A stretch of DNA of 64,000 bases. It comes from Chryseobacterium rhizoplanae (GTDB lineage: Bacteria > Bacteroidota > Bacteroidia > Flavobacteriales > Weeksellaceae). The position numbers and the translations under genes were made by a program. The stretch covers positions 186,001-250,000 of the forward strand of contig NZ_FXTC01000004.1 in NCBI RefSeq assembly GCF_900182655.1, given 5' to 3'. The notes under the pieces were generated by a model that saw nothing but the letters and a program-made list of their open reading frames with translations, was not told the origin of the DNA and did not search any database. Below, piece by piece: positions 34,259-43,628 of the stretch; within the stretch, counting starts at the first letter, position 1; each line of letters begins with the position of its first letter.

Positions 34259-37219
34259 ATGAAAAAGAAAATTATTTTTGTGTGCGCATTAGCTTTAAGC
34301 CTAAGCGGGTTACAGGCACAACGATGGGAGCCGGTCTCGGAAAAAATTACACCGGTAAGAAAAGAAGTCAAGGTAGAATATGCCTATAAGTTTGATCTTT
34401 CGGCATTGAGAGAACAGCTTAAGAATGCTCCTGAAGCAGGAAAGGGAGGAAATCCTGTTACCGTTTCTATTCCAACAGCAGATGGAAGAATTGAGAGATT
34501 TTCAGTGTACAGCTCACCTGTAGTAGAAAAGTCTATGGCAGACAGATATGAATTGGGAGCCTATTCCGGTATCGGATTGGATAATCCTCATAAACAAATC
34601 CGGTTCAGCACTGCACCCAACGACTTCCAATCTATGACATTCGACTCTGATACAGGGAAATACGAATTCATAGAGCCTATCAACAAAGAAAAAGATGTAT
34701 TCGGAGTTTTTTTCAAATCCAACAAATCACATGAAGATCCTTTTGAATGCAGAACTGCTGAGCCTGAGAAGGCAAAGAAAGAAATGAATAAGCTTCTTAA
34801 ATCAAAAAATGTCTTAAACGGGCTCGGTAACGTTAATAAAAGTAATGAACAAAAATACAGAACCTATAGAATCGCCATCTCCGTAAACGGTGAATACACA
34901 CAACTTGCCGGAGGTGTTCCTGGAGCCGCAGCCCGTATTAATGCTACAATGAACCGTGTAAATGGTGTTTTTGAAAAAGACTTTGGAATCCATATGATTG
35001 TACAGGATCTTCCACAGCTTATATTCGCAGATCCTGCTACGGACCCTTATTCTAATGTAATCGTAAATCCTAATGGTAGCTACAGTGCTCCGGGTGCATG
35101 GAATCTGCAACTTCAGCAAACTCTTTCCAATACCGCTGGTGTAGGTAACGCTGCATATGATATAGGACATTTCTTTGGCCACAGAGGTGGCGGAGGAAGT
35201 GCCGGAGATGTAGGAAATGTCTGCAGAAATCCTGCAAGCAATAATGATGCAACTTCTAAAGGTGCGGGAATCACGTCACCGTCTACTCCGGATCAGCCTT
35301 TCGGAGATAATTATGATATAGATTTTGTAGCTCATGAAATCGGTCACCAGTTCGGTGCTGCGCACACAATGTCTATTGCTTTGCACGGTGCCCAAATGGA
35401 GCCGGGATCTGGATCTACTATTATGGGATATGCCGGTATTACCAACTATAATGTTCAGATGCATTCTGACGCTTATTTTCATACTAAAAATATTGAAGAA
35501 GTAGGAGCATATGTGAATGGTCAGGATTGTGGTATTATTACACCAGTAGCCAATACACCTCCTTCGATACAGCCATTGGCTAATAAAATGATTCCTAAAG
35601 GAACTGCTTTTGTACTGACAGCTTCTGCTGCAGATGCGCAAAATGATCCAATGACTTACACATGGGAACAGTATGATCTGGCTACTTCGACTTTTGGACC
35701 AGTAAATGCAACCAGAAATAATGGTGCGAATTTCAGATCTCTAATGCCTACAAACTCCCCTACCCGTTATTTCCCTAAACTGGCCAATGTTCTTAATGGT
35801 ACGCTTACCAGCGCTGTAGATTGGGAAACAGTATCCAACATACCAAGAACTATGAATTTCAAGGTAACGGTAAGAGATAACAACCCGAATGCTGCACAAC
35901 AACAAACCCAAAGCAGTCTGATGAAAGTGGATATAGGAAATGAAGGACCTTTCAAAGTAACTTCAACTACGGTTTACAATAATACTCCGGGTGCTGTTAC
36001 GTGGGATGTGGTAAACACTAATAATGCGCCGTATAATGTACAGAACGTTAAATTAGACTATACTACAGACAATGGAACGACGTGGACGGTAATTACTCCT
36101 TCTACACCTAATGACGGGGCCGAGCCGTTTTCGTTCTCCTCTCTGGCAACGGGTGCCAGCCTAAAAATAAGAGTAAGCGCCATTGATAATGTATTCTACG
36201 CAGTTGGAAATGCCACAGTTTCTGCATCGGCAAGTGCCTGTACAACATCTGCTCCGGCAGGAATTACCGTAACGGGTATTACAAGAACTTCAGCATCTGT
36301 AACCTGGACAGCATTAGTAGGAGCAACATATTCTGTAATGTACAGAAAAGTAGGAACGGCAACATGGACTACGGTTCCTGTTTCAACAAACTCTTATAAC
36401 ATTTCAGGACTTACAGAAGCAACTCAATATGAAGTTCAGATCGCCAATGTGTGCGGATCTTCCGTTGGTTCTTATTCTGCTTCAACGAATTTCACAACGG
36501 CCTCATTTACTAAATGTTCAATAACCGGAACAAATGCAGCTGACGAGTATATTTCCAATGTGACGGTAACGCCTTCGGGAATGAATCCAGTTTCAAATAG
36601 CAGTGCTAATACACCATACACAGACTACACTACGGATCCTACAAAACTGATCACCCTTATGGCAGGATCTTCGGGCAACAATGTAAGTATCACCAAAGCA
36701 TGGACAGGTTCACAATATAATGACGGGGTTACAGCGTGGATAGACTTCAACAAAGACGGAGTCTTCTCTTCATCTGAAGTAATCTACACCAGCGCACCTA
36801 GCATAGCAACTCCTGTTTCAGGTTCATTCTCAGTACCTGCAGATGCTTATACCGGAGGAAACGTGATCATGAGAGTGGTATTGGGATATGAAAGCCAGCC
36901 AAGCAGCGGATGCAGCAACCAGCAATATGGTGAGGTAGAGGATTATCCGGTACTTATCCAGCAGCAGCTTTCTACCAGTGAGACCGTAAAAGATAAGAGC
37001 TCAATTCAGATCTACCCTAACCCGGCAAGTGAAGTATTAAATGTAACTCAGATTTCATCTAAAGCTCAGTTTATCATTACCAATATGGCAGGTCAGAAAG
37101 TAATGAACGGCCAGATTAATGATAATAAAATCCAGGTTTCAAAGTTAAGCACTGGAGCTTATATTATTTCAATTGAAGATAAAGGAACCACTACAAACCT
37201 TAAATTCATCAAAAAATAA
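34259..37219 (+). CDS. Reprolysin-type (M12B) metalloprotease with FN3, GEVED and T9SS type A signal
   Basis: A 986-residue secreted zinc protease. A signal peptide (1-20) and propeptide-like region precede the catalytic domain, where HEIGHQFGAAHT (H359, E360, H363, H369) is the metzincin zinc site and the Met-turn is TIMGYAG (M389). After it come an Ig-like region, an FN3 domain (about 665-745: VTWTALVGATYSVMYRKVG), a GEVED domain ending YGEVEDYPVLI, and a C-terminal type A sorting domain (IQIYPNPASEVLNV, LSTGAYIISIEDKG, KFIKK). It is exported by Sec and then by type IX secretion to the surface. First of three secreted metallopeptidases in a row. Confidence 0.95.
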   Translation: MKKKIIFVCALALSLSGLQAQRWEPVSEKITPVRKEVKVEYAYKFDLSALREQLKNAPEAGKGGNPVTVSIPTADGRIERFSVYSSPVVEKSMADRYELGAYSGIGLDNPHKQIRFSTAPNDFQSMTFDSDTGKYEFIEPINKEKDVFGVFFKSNKSHEDPFECRTAEPEKAKKEMNKLLKSKNVLNGLGNVNKSNEQKYRTYRIAISVNGEYTQLAGGVPGAAARINATMNRVNGVFEKDFGIHMIVQDLPQLIFADPATDPYSNVIVNPNGSYSAPGAWNLQLQQTLSNTAGVGNAAYDIGHFFGHRGGGGSAGDVGNVCRNPASNNDATSKGAGITSPSTPDQPFGDNYDIDFVAHEIGHQFGAAHTMSIALHGAQMEPGSGSTIMGYAGITNYNVQMHSDAYFHTKNIEEVGAYVNGQDCGIITPVANTPPSIQPLANKMIPKGTAFVLTASAADAQNDPMTYTWEQYDLATSTFGPVNATRNNGANFRSLMPTNSPTRYFPKLANVLNGTLTSAVDWETVSNIPRTMNFKVTVRDNNPNAAQQQTQSSLMKVDIGNEGPFKVTSTTVYNNTPGAVTWDVVNTNNAPYNVQNVKLDYTTDNGTTWTVITPSTPNDGAEPFSFSSLATGASLKIRVSAIDNVFYAVGNATVSASASACTTSAPAGITVTGITRTSASVTWTALVGATYSVMYRKVGTATWTTVPVSTNSYNISGLTEATQYEVQIANVCGSSVGSYSASTNFTTASFTKCSITGTNAADEYISNVTVTPSGMNPVSNSSANTPYTDYTTDPTKLITLMAGSSGNNVSITKAWTGSQYNDGVTAWIDFNKDGVFSSSEVIYTSAPSIATPVSGSFSVPADAYTGGNVIMRVVLGYESQPSSGCSNQQYGEVEDYPVLIQQQLSTSETVKDKSSIQIYPNPASEVLNVTQISSKAQFIITNMAGQKVMNGQINDNKIQVSKLSTGAYIISIEDKGTTTNLKFIKK

Positions 37220-37239
37220 AAAATCTAATAATTTTTTAC

Positions 37240-37265
37240 AGCCCGGCATTGACCGGGCTTTTTTT
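37240..37265 (+). terminator. Terminator of the M12B protease gene
   Basis: AGCCCGG (37240-37246) pairs with CCGGGCT (37253-37259) over a 6-nt loop and is followed by a T-run. Confidence 0.9.
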
Positions 37266-37325
37266 ATGCCTTGCCAAAATCTGTATTTTATTGCATTTCT
37301 GGTATGTGCTATTGATTTAATTTTA

Positions 37326-37333
37326 TACTTTTG
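37326..37333 (+). promoter_or_regulatory. Bacteroidota -7 box for the M1 peptidase gene
   Basis: TACTTTTG, 24 nt before the ATG at 37358; no TTTG 19 nt upstream. Confidence 0.45.
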
Positions 37334-37357
37334 AAAAGATTATTAATAAAAGTTTAA

Positions 37358-38989
37358 ATGAAAAAGTTGTCATATACCCTGTTATTTGCCTCAGGACTCG
37401 TTTTCGGACAGTTCTTTGAAAAAGGTAAGGTTTTCACCAAACAGGATACTTTAAAGGGCTCCAATACTGAATTCAGGAATTTTTGGGACGTCAAAAAATA
37501 TGATCTTTCCGTAGAACCGGATTTTGAGCAGAAAAGCATTAAAGGAAATAATATAATCAGCTTTGAGATTATAAAAGATATTACCAACCCTGTTTTCCAG
37601 ATCGATCTTCAACAGCCGATGAAAGCTGATAAAGTGGAAGGAAGCTTTCCTATTGCCAATTATAAGCAGGGCGGAGACTTCATTTTCATTACTACGAATA
37701 AAAAATTCAAAAAAGGCGAAAAATATACCATCAATGTTACATATTCCGGAAAACCTACCATTGCTAAAAATGCGCCATGGGATGGCGGATGGGTTTTCAC
37801 TAAGGATGAAAAAGGAAATCCATGGATGACTGCTGCTGATGAGGGAATAGGAGCTTCCATATGGCTTCCTACCAAAGATATCTGGAGCGATGAACCTGAT
37901 AACGGGGTTATTATGAAAATTGTCACTCCTAATGATCTGGTAGGTGTAGGAAATGGCAGACTAACTGATAAAAAAACAACCGGCAGTAAAACTACTTATA
38001 CCTGGGAGGTTAAAAACCCTATCAACGCCTACTCTATTATACCGAGTATAGGAAAATATGTAAATTTTAAAGATGTATTTGAGGGTGAAAAAGGAAAGCT
38101 GGACCTTGATTATTGGGTTATTGACTATAATCTGGACAAGGCAAAAAAACAGTTTCAACAGGTAAAACCTATGCTCTCGGCGTTTGAATACTGGTTTGGT
38201 CCCTATCCGTTTTATGAAGATTCATACAAACTTGTAGAGTCTCCCCACCTTGGTATGGAACATCAGAGTAATGTAGCGTATGGAAACAAATATCAGAACG
38301 GATATCTGGGAAGAGATCTTTCAGGGACAGGTGTTGGATTAAAATGGGATTTCATTATTATTCATGAAAGCGGCCATGAATGGTTCGCCAATAATATTAC
38401 AGCAAAAGACCAGGCTGATATGTGGATCCATGAAAGTTTCACCAACTACTCCGAGACCCTTTTCACGGAAAAATATATGGACAAAAAATCTTCTGAAATC
38501 TATGTTCAGGGGATCAGGAAATTGATAGACAATGACGTTCCTATTATCGGCCAATACGGAGTAAGAAATGAAGGCAGCGGAGATATGTATCCGAAAGGCG
38601 CCAACATGATTCATACGATAAGACAGGTGATAAACAATGATGAAAAGTTCAGACAGATTTTAAGAGGTTTGAATAAAGATTTTTATCATCAGACAGTTAC
38701 CACCCAGCAGATTGAAAATTATATTTCATCAAAATCCGGCATTGATTTCTCAACCGTTTTTGACCAGTACCTGAGAACGATAAAAATACCCACTCTTGAA
38801 TACACTCAAAATGGAGATACTTTAAAGTTCCGTTATACAGATGTAGTAAAAAATCTGAAATTACCTATAATCATCAATGGTGATCAGACTATCAATCCTA
38901 CGGAAGAATGGCAGACTGTAAACCTTAAAAAGAATGGTCCGGTTGAATTAAATCCCAATTATTATATCAATTATTACAATAATAAATAA
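37358..38989 (+). CDS. M1 family metallopeptidase, exported
   Basis: A 543-residue aminopeptidase-type protein with a signal peptide (YTLLFASGLVFGQ). The gluzincin zinc site is H336-E337-x2-H340 in IIIHESGHEWFANN with the third ligand E359 in WIHESFTNYSE; GMEHQS at about 299-304 replaces the usual GxMEN exopeptidase motif, with His for Asn. The N-terminal beta domain is present, and the C-terminal helical domain is short compared with full M1 enzymes. Probably a periplasmic or lipid-face peptidase that trims peptides from the N-terminus. No T9SS signal. Confidence 0.92.
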   Translation: MKKLSYTLLFASGLVFGQFFEKGKVFTKQDTLKGSNTEFRNFWDVKKYDLSVEPDFEQKSIKGNNIISFEIIKDITNPVFQIDLQQPMKADKVEGSFPIANYKQGGDFIFITTNKKFKKGEKYTINVTYSGKPTIAKNAPWDGGWVFTKDEKGNPWMTAADEGIGASIWLPTKDIWSDEPDNGVIMKIVTPNDLVGVGNGRLTDKKTTGSKTTYTWEVKNPINAYSIIPSIGKYVNFKDVFEGEKGKLDLDYWVIDYNLDKAKKQFQQVKPMLSAFEYWFGPYPFYEDSYKLVESPHLGMEHQSNVAYGNKYQNGYLGRDLSGTGVGLKWDFIIIHESGHEWFANNITAKDQADMWIHESFTNYSETLFTEKYMDKKSSEIYVQGIRKLIDNDVPIIGQYGVRNEGSGDMYPKGANMIHTIRQVINNDEKFRQILRGLNKDFYHQTVTTQQIENYISSKSGIDFSTVFDQYLRTIKIPTLEYTQNGDTLKFRYTDVVKNLKLPIIINGDQTINPTEEWQTVNLKKNGPVELNPNYYINYYNNK

Positions 38990-38993
38990 AGGA

Positions 38994-39028
38994 AAAAGGC
39001 GAATTTGCAAACAGCAGATTTGCCTTTT
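38994..39028 (+). terminator. Terminator of the M1 peptidase gene
   Basis: A 14-bp stem with two G-U pairs (38994-39007 with 39015-39028) over a 7-nt loop. The stem itself ends in TTTT. Confidence 0.75.
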
Positions 39029-39122
39029 CACTTTTTACATTAAAAACTTTAAGAAAAGTTTAATACTTCTTTCGTAACAAAATGACAAAAAGAGCAACTA
39101 TTTAACTATTAATGTAAATCTA

Positions 39123-40979
39123 ATGAGAAAAACAGTACTTAGTCTCGGTATTTTCGCTTCTTTTTTAGCAAATGCTCAGTCTATAAAAACAACCATTGAT
39201 CTTGTCAATGTAAAAGATGATAAAGTAGCCGTTACCATGGAATTTCCGAAAATGAAATCCGGGGATATTAAATTCCATTTCCCAAAAACGGTTCCGGGTA
39301 CTTATTCTGTAGATGACTATGGAAGATTCATCGAAGGAATCAAATTTTACGATAATAAAGGAAAAGAACTTACTTTCACTAAAGTAAATGATAATACCTA
39401 TTCATTAAAAAATGCGCAGGGTCTTTCCAAAATCTCTTATCTTGTGAATGACAGTTTTGATGATGAATTAGATACATCAAAGCATAAAGCAGTATTTTCT
39501 CCGTCAGGAACAGATATTGAAGCGGGCAAGGTATATATGATTAATACTCACGGATTTATCGGATATATTGATAATATGCAGGATGTTCCTTATCAGCTGA
39601 TTATTCAGAAACCAACAGATTTCTACGGAACAACAGCATTGGTAGATCAGGACAAATCTGATGCTACAGATACCTACACCCTTGCGAACTATGCTAAGGT
39701 AACAGATTCTCCGCTTATGTATACAAAACCGGATTATATCACCTTCAATGCAGGAGGAATGGATCTGGTGCTGGGAGTATATTCTCCAACAGGAAAATAC
39801 AAAGCTGCCGATTTCAAAGAAAATCTGGAAAAAATGGTGGTTGCTCAGAAGAAATTCCTGGGTGATATGAATACCAATAAAAAGTATGCAATCATGCTTT
39901 ATCTTTCAGGAGGTGACGGACCTAGTGTGAAAGGTTTCGGAGCACTGGAACACCACGAATCTACCAGTGTGGTTCTTCCGGAAGCAATGCCGAAAGATGC
40001 TATTGACAATACCATTACAGATGTGGTTTCCCACGAGTTTTTCCATACTGTAAATCCTCTTAAAACCCATTCTGAAGAGATTCACTATTTCGATTATGCA
40101 GACCCGAAAATGTCTCAGCATCTATGGATGTATGAAGGTGGAACGGAATATTTTGCCAACTTATTCCAGATCCAGGAAGGTTTAATCAATAAAGATCAGT
40201 TCCTTAAAAGAATTGGTGAGAAGATTGCCAACTCCAAGAGTTATGATGATACGATGCCATTTACTGTAATGAGTAAAAATGTATTGGTAGAGCCTTACAA
40301 AGATCAGTACAGAAATGTGTATGAAAAAGGAGCTCTTCTTGCCATGTGTCTTGATATTGAGCTTAGAAAACTTTCCAACGGAGAGATGGGATATCGTGAT
40401 ATGATCAGAAAACTGTCTCAAAGATTTGGAGAAAACAAGCCTTTCAAAGATGATAAGCTGATTGACGAACTGGTAACAGTAACCGGATATCCTCAGGTAA
40501 AAGATTTCTACAATAAATATATTGCAGGAAACCAGCCGACTCCTTATGCAGAATATCTGAAAATGGTAGGGATAGACATCCAAAAGCAGGAAAGCCATCC
40601 ACTTTTCTGGTTTATCAAAGACCCGAACCAAACAGGTTTTGATGAAAAGACCAATGCTTTTGCTTTTGATGATCATTCTGCCTTGTCTCCGTTTGCGAAA
40701 AGTATCGGATTTAAAATCACAGACCAGGTACTTGCATTGGATGGAAAAACGGTAGACATCAAAAAAGTACAGGACTTTATAGGTTATACCAGAACCATCA
40801 AAGACGGACAGGATGTTACGGTAACTATTTTAAGGGATAATGCCGGTAAGAAAGAAAAAATGACCCTGAAAGGAAAGGCTATTCTGGATAAAATGACTAT
40901 GGAAACTCCTACATTCAAGGCGAATCCGACTCCGGAAGAACTGAAACTACAGACCCAGTGGCTTACTGGTAAAAAATAA
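39123..40979 (+). CDS. M61 family metallopeptidase (glycyl aminopeptidase-like) with PDZ domain
   Basis: A 618-residue exported protein with a signal peptide (LSLGIFASFLANAQS). The N-terminal beta domain leads to the catalytic segment SHEFFHTVNPLKTHSE (H304, E305, H308) and WMYEGGTEYFANL (E338). The last quarter (about 500-590: HSALSPFAKSIGFKITDQVL, VDIKKVQDFIGYTRTIKDGQ) is a PDZ domain. M61 enzymes cleave N-terminal glycine-type residues; the PDZ domain binds substrate C-termini. It stands alone between the M1 gene and a terminator. Confidence 0.94.
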   Translation: MRKTVLSLGIFASFLANAQSIKTTIDLVNVKDDKVAVTMEFPKMKSGDIKFHFPKTVPGTYSVDDYGRFIEGIKFYDNKGKELTFTKVNDNTYSLKNAQGLSKISYLVNDSFDDELDTSKHKAVFSPSGTDIEAGKVYMINTHGFIGYIDNMQDVPYQLIIQKPTDFYGTTALVDQDKSDATDTYTLANYAKVTDSPLMYTKPDYITFNAGGMDLVLGVYSPTGKYKAADFKENLEKMVVAQKKFLGDMNTNKKYAIMLYLSGGDGPSVKGFGALEHHESTSVVLPEAMPKDAIDNTITDVVSHEFFHTVNPLKTHSEEIHYFDYADPKMSQHLWMYEGGTEYFANLFQIQEGLINKDQFLKRIGEKIANSKSYDDTMPFTVMSKNVLVEPYKDQYRNVYEKGALLAMCLDIELRKLSNGEMGYRDMIRKLSQRFGENKPFKDDKLIDELVTVTGYPQVKDFYNKYIAGNQPTPYAEYLKMVGIDIQKQESHPLFWFIKDPNQTGFDEKTNAFAFDDHSALSPFAKSIGFKITDQVLALDGKTVDIKKVQDFIGYTRTIKDGQDVTVTILRDNAGKKEKMTLKGKAILDKMTMETPTFKANPTPEELKLQTQWLTGKK

Positions 40980-40988
40980 TAAGAAAAG

Positions 40989-41010
40989 CGGGGAAGTTTC
41001 CCCGTTTTTT
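40989..41010. terminator. Terminator between the M61 gene and the histidine kinase
   Basis: CGGGGAA (40989-40995) pairs with TTCCCCG (40998-41004) over a minimal 2-nt loop, followed by six T. It lies between convergent genes. Confidence 0.8.
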
Positions 41011-41039
41011 ATTTTAAATACTATTTCAGTTGATACCTT

Positions 41040-42206
41040 TTATTCTTTCCTGATTGTTATTCTAAAAGTACTTCCCTTCCCTACTTCAGTCTGGGAGATC
41101 TTGATATCTCCGTTATGGTATTCATGAATTACTCTTCTTGCCAATGACAATCCCAATCCCCAGCCTCTTTTTTTAGTAGAATATCCTGGATTGAAAGCAT
41201 TTCTCGCCTGCTGTTTTGTCATTCCGCTTCCATTGTCTTTTACTTCGATAAGAATATTTTTATTTCTTTCAAAAATGGACATTGTAATAGCTCCTTCCCC
41301 TTTCATGGCATCTACAGCATTTTTCACCAGATTTTCAATCACCCAGCTCATCAGAATTTTATTGTGAGGGACCAATACGGTATAGGTAGGAAGATTCAAT
41401 GTAAAATTGATTTTTTTGGAAATTCTGGTTTTCAGATAATCATAATTCTCCTGGATTGTTTCATTGAAATTCCTGTCATTCAGTTCAGGAACAGAACCTA
41501 TTTTTGAGAATCGTTCTGAGATCGTTCTGAGTCTTTCAATGTCTTTTTCGATCTCGTGTACTCCTTCCGATTCAGGATTATCCAGCTTCATAATTTCCAT
41601 CCATCCAATCATGGAAGATAAAGGGGTACCGATCTGATGAGCCGTTTCTTTAGCCAGACCTGCCCAGAGATAACCTTCATCCGTCTTTTTGATCGTCCTG
41701 AAAAACCAGAATGAAAAACCGAAATACAACAGAATAAACAGTCCCAAAATATAAGGCGAATACCTAAGATTATTAAGCATACGCGAGTTGTCATAGTACA
41801 CAAACTGATTATTTCCATCCGGCACCTTGATCTCAATAGGATCATAATTCTTCTCCATATTCCGGATCAGGTCCTGAAGCTTCTCAGGATTCTTTATGGT
41901 AGCTTCAGGGATATTTCTGTAATATCCGAGATCAAGAATTGGATTTTTGTACTTATCGGTTACAATAAACGGAATGGTATTGTTGATATTAAGGATATCC
42001 GGCAGCAGATCCAGAACATCCGTATCCGGAGTCTTTACTTCCTGCTGTATTCTTATTGCTTTGGAAAGAAGACTGATCCTTTTGATCTCCTCTTTTCTGA
42101 GAAAATTAATAAGCGATGTTGAAGCCACTACAATAGCAATCACCAAAGTAGTCATGACAACAAAAATGATCCAGTTATTCAGTCTGGTAAGTATGGATTT
42201 TCTCAA
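41040..42206 (-). CDS. Membrane sensor histidine kinase, orphan
   Basis: A 388-residue kinase. Two transmembrane helices (about 11-34 and 151-170) enclose a periplasmic sensor of about 115 residues. The HisKA H-box LAKETAHQIGTPLSSMIGWM carries the phospho-acceptor H190; the ATPase domain has the N-box NLVKNAVDAMKGE, the G1 box DNGSGM and the G2 box GWGLGLSLARR. No response regulator gene is adjacent. It is the last gene of pepE-287aa-dacB-kinase, starting 7 bp after dacB, which suggests it monitors the cell envelope (inference). Confidence 0.93.
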   Translation of the reverse strand: MRKSILTRLNNWIIFVVMTTLVIAIVVASTSLINFLRKEEIKRISLLSKAIRIQQEVKTPDTDVLDLLPDILNINNTIPFIVTDKYKNPILDLGYYRNIPEATIKNPEKLQDLIRNMEKNYDPIEIKVPDGNNQFVYYDNSRMLNNLRYSPYILGLFILLYFGFSFWFFRTIKKTDEGYLWAGLAKETAHQIGTPLSSMIGWMEIMKLDNPESEGVHEIEKDIERLRTISERFSKIGSVPELNDRNFNETIQENYDYLKTRISKKINFTLNLPTYTVLVPHNKILMSWVIENLVKNAVDAMKGEGAITMSIFERNKNILIEVKDNGSGMTKQQARNAFNPGYSTKKRGWGLGLSLARRVIHEYHNGDIKISQTEVGKGSTFRITIRKE

Positions 42207-42213
42207 AGTTATT

Positions 42214-43587
42214 TTATTTTAAAACATTCAGAATTTTCTGCAGCTCTGCATTTCCACTTCCCTGGTAATTATTAATGATAATCGAAAACACATATTTTTT
42301 ACCATCTTTTGCTGTGTGATATCCTGCAAAAGATTTGGTATCTCTCATCGTACCGCTTTTCATCTTCATTCCATTCTCCTGAACCGGGAAACCATCGTAG
42401 TACGCTTCAAACCATGATTGCTTTTTAGCATATAAAAGTGCCTGTACTTCTGCTTTTGCTGCTACATAATTCTGTGGTGAAAGTCCGCTTCCATCAGCAA
42501 AGTTGATCATATTAGGATTGATTCCTTTTGATTTCCAGAATTCTTTCAGATAAGAAACTCCGCTTTTAAAGCTTGAATTTCCTTTTTTCTCTTTTCCTAA
42601 GGTTTTAATCAGTGTTTCTCCATACAGGTTGATACTTTTCCTTAGAAACCAATACACAATTTTATCCAGAGTCGGAGATTGGTAGGTCAAAAGAATATTG
42701 TTTTTGGGAGCTTCCAGTGCCTGCTTTCCTTCTATTTCAAGCTGTGAATTCGTGACTGCTTTTCCGGAAATCTCAATCCCGGATTCTTTCAGCCATTGTT
42801 TTACTTCTGCTGCCAGCTGTAAAGGCGGATTAGGAGTAGAACCGGAAACCGTCACCGTTTTTCCTGCCGGAAGCATCCCGTTAATCAACGCTACATCGGA
42901 ATGGGGTGCGGTAAAGATAAGACTCTGGTCAGAACTTCCTCCGGCTTTCAAATCATTCAGCCATTTCACGCCTTCCAAAGGATAAGAAAAGTTTTTAAAA
43001 TCTGTTCCGTTAATATTGATATCAAACTGGTTTTCTTTCCAGTTGATTCCCCACACACCGGCTCCGTAATAATTTCCAAGGTCATCCCAGGGCCAGCCTC
43101 CGGGAATCGTCTGATGGTCAAAATAAGAATCATCAATCACCAGGTCTCCTGATATTTTTGTAATTCCTGAGTTTTTAATGGCCTCAATCAGCTTCTTTTT
43201 AAAATTTTCAGGTTTATAGGCATCATATCTCCAGCTTCCTAATGTAGGATCCCCATTGGAACTGATGAAAAGGTTTCCATTCAGTGTTCCTCCGGATATA
43301 TTCCCGGAATAGCTTGAAGTGGTTGTAAAAGTATAATTTTTGCCTAAAGTTTCCAGTGCGGCACCAGCGGTAAAAATTTTCTGTGTAGAAGCAGTAGAAA
43401 GTCCTTTACTTCCCTGATATTCGTATATAAAGTTGCCATTTTCATCTGAAACATAAAATGATAAGCTGGAAGAAACCGCTCCTGAAGAATCCATGAGATC
43501 CTTGGTTACTTTATCCAGTTTCTGAGCAATATTCTGCGCGGCAACCATCTGTACAGAGAGTGTGAGAACAGCAAGTGTTTTTTTCAT
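42214..43587 (-). CDS. dacB: D-alanyl-D-alanine carboxypeptidase/endopeptidase (PBP4, S13)
   Basis: A 457-residue periplasmic penicillin-binding protein with a signal peptide (TLAVLTLSVQMVAAQN). The S13 catalytic triad of motifs is present: S67-x2-K70 in STASTQKIFTAGAALE, S-I-N in RKSINLYGETLIK, and K-S-G in MKSGTMRDTKSFAGY. FADGSGLSPQNYV also matches. It trims D-Ala from peptidoglycan stem peptides or cuts cross-links. It lies 41 bp after the 287-residue gene and 7 bp before the histidine kinase. Confidence 0.95.
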   Translation of the reverse strand: MKKTLAVLTLSVQMVAAQNIAQKLDKVTKDLMDSSGAVSSSLSFYVSDENGNFIYEYQGSKGLSTASTQKIFTAGAALETLGKNYTFTTTSSYSGNISGGTLNGNLFISSNGDPTLGSWRYDAYKPENFKKKLIEAIKNSGITKISGDLVIDDSYFDHQTIPGGWPWDDLGNYYGAGVWGINWKENQFDININGTDFKNFSYPLEGVKWLNDLKAGGSSDQSLIFTAPHSDVALINGMLPAGKTVTVSGSTPNPPLQLAAEVKQWLKESGIEISGKAVTNSQLEIEGKQALEAPKNNILLTYQSPTLDKIVYWFLRKSINLYGETLIKTLGKEKKGNSSFKSGVSYLKEFWKSKGINPNMINFADGSGLSPQNYVAAKAEVQALLYAKKQSWFEAYYDGFPVQENGMKMKSGTMRDTKSFAGYHTAKDGKKYVFSIIINNYQGSGNAELQKILNVLK

Positions 43588-43628
43588 TACATTGTTATTT
43601 GGATCTGAATAATTCTAATCAAATATAG

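Noticed and set aside
35276..35641. 121-residue minus-strand frame inside the M12B gene
   Set aside because: Reverse shadow over the zinc-site region of a clearly real gene.
40182..40676. 164-residue minus-strand frame inside the M61 gene
   Set aside because: Reverse-strand shadow of a well-supported peptidase gene.
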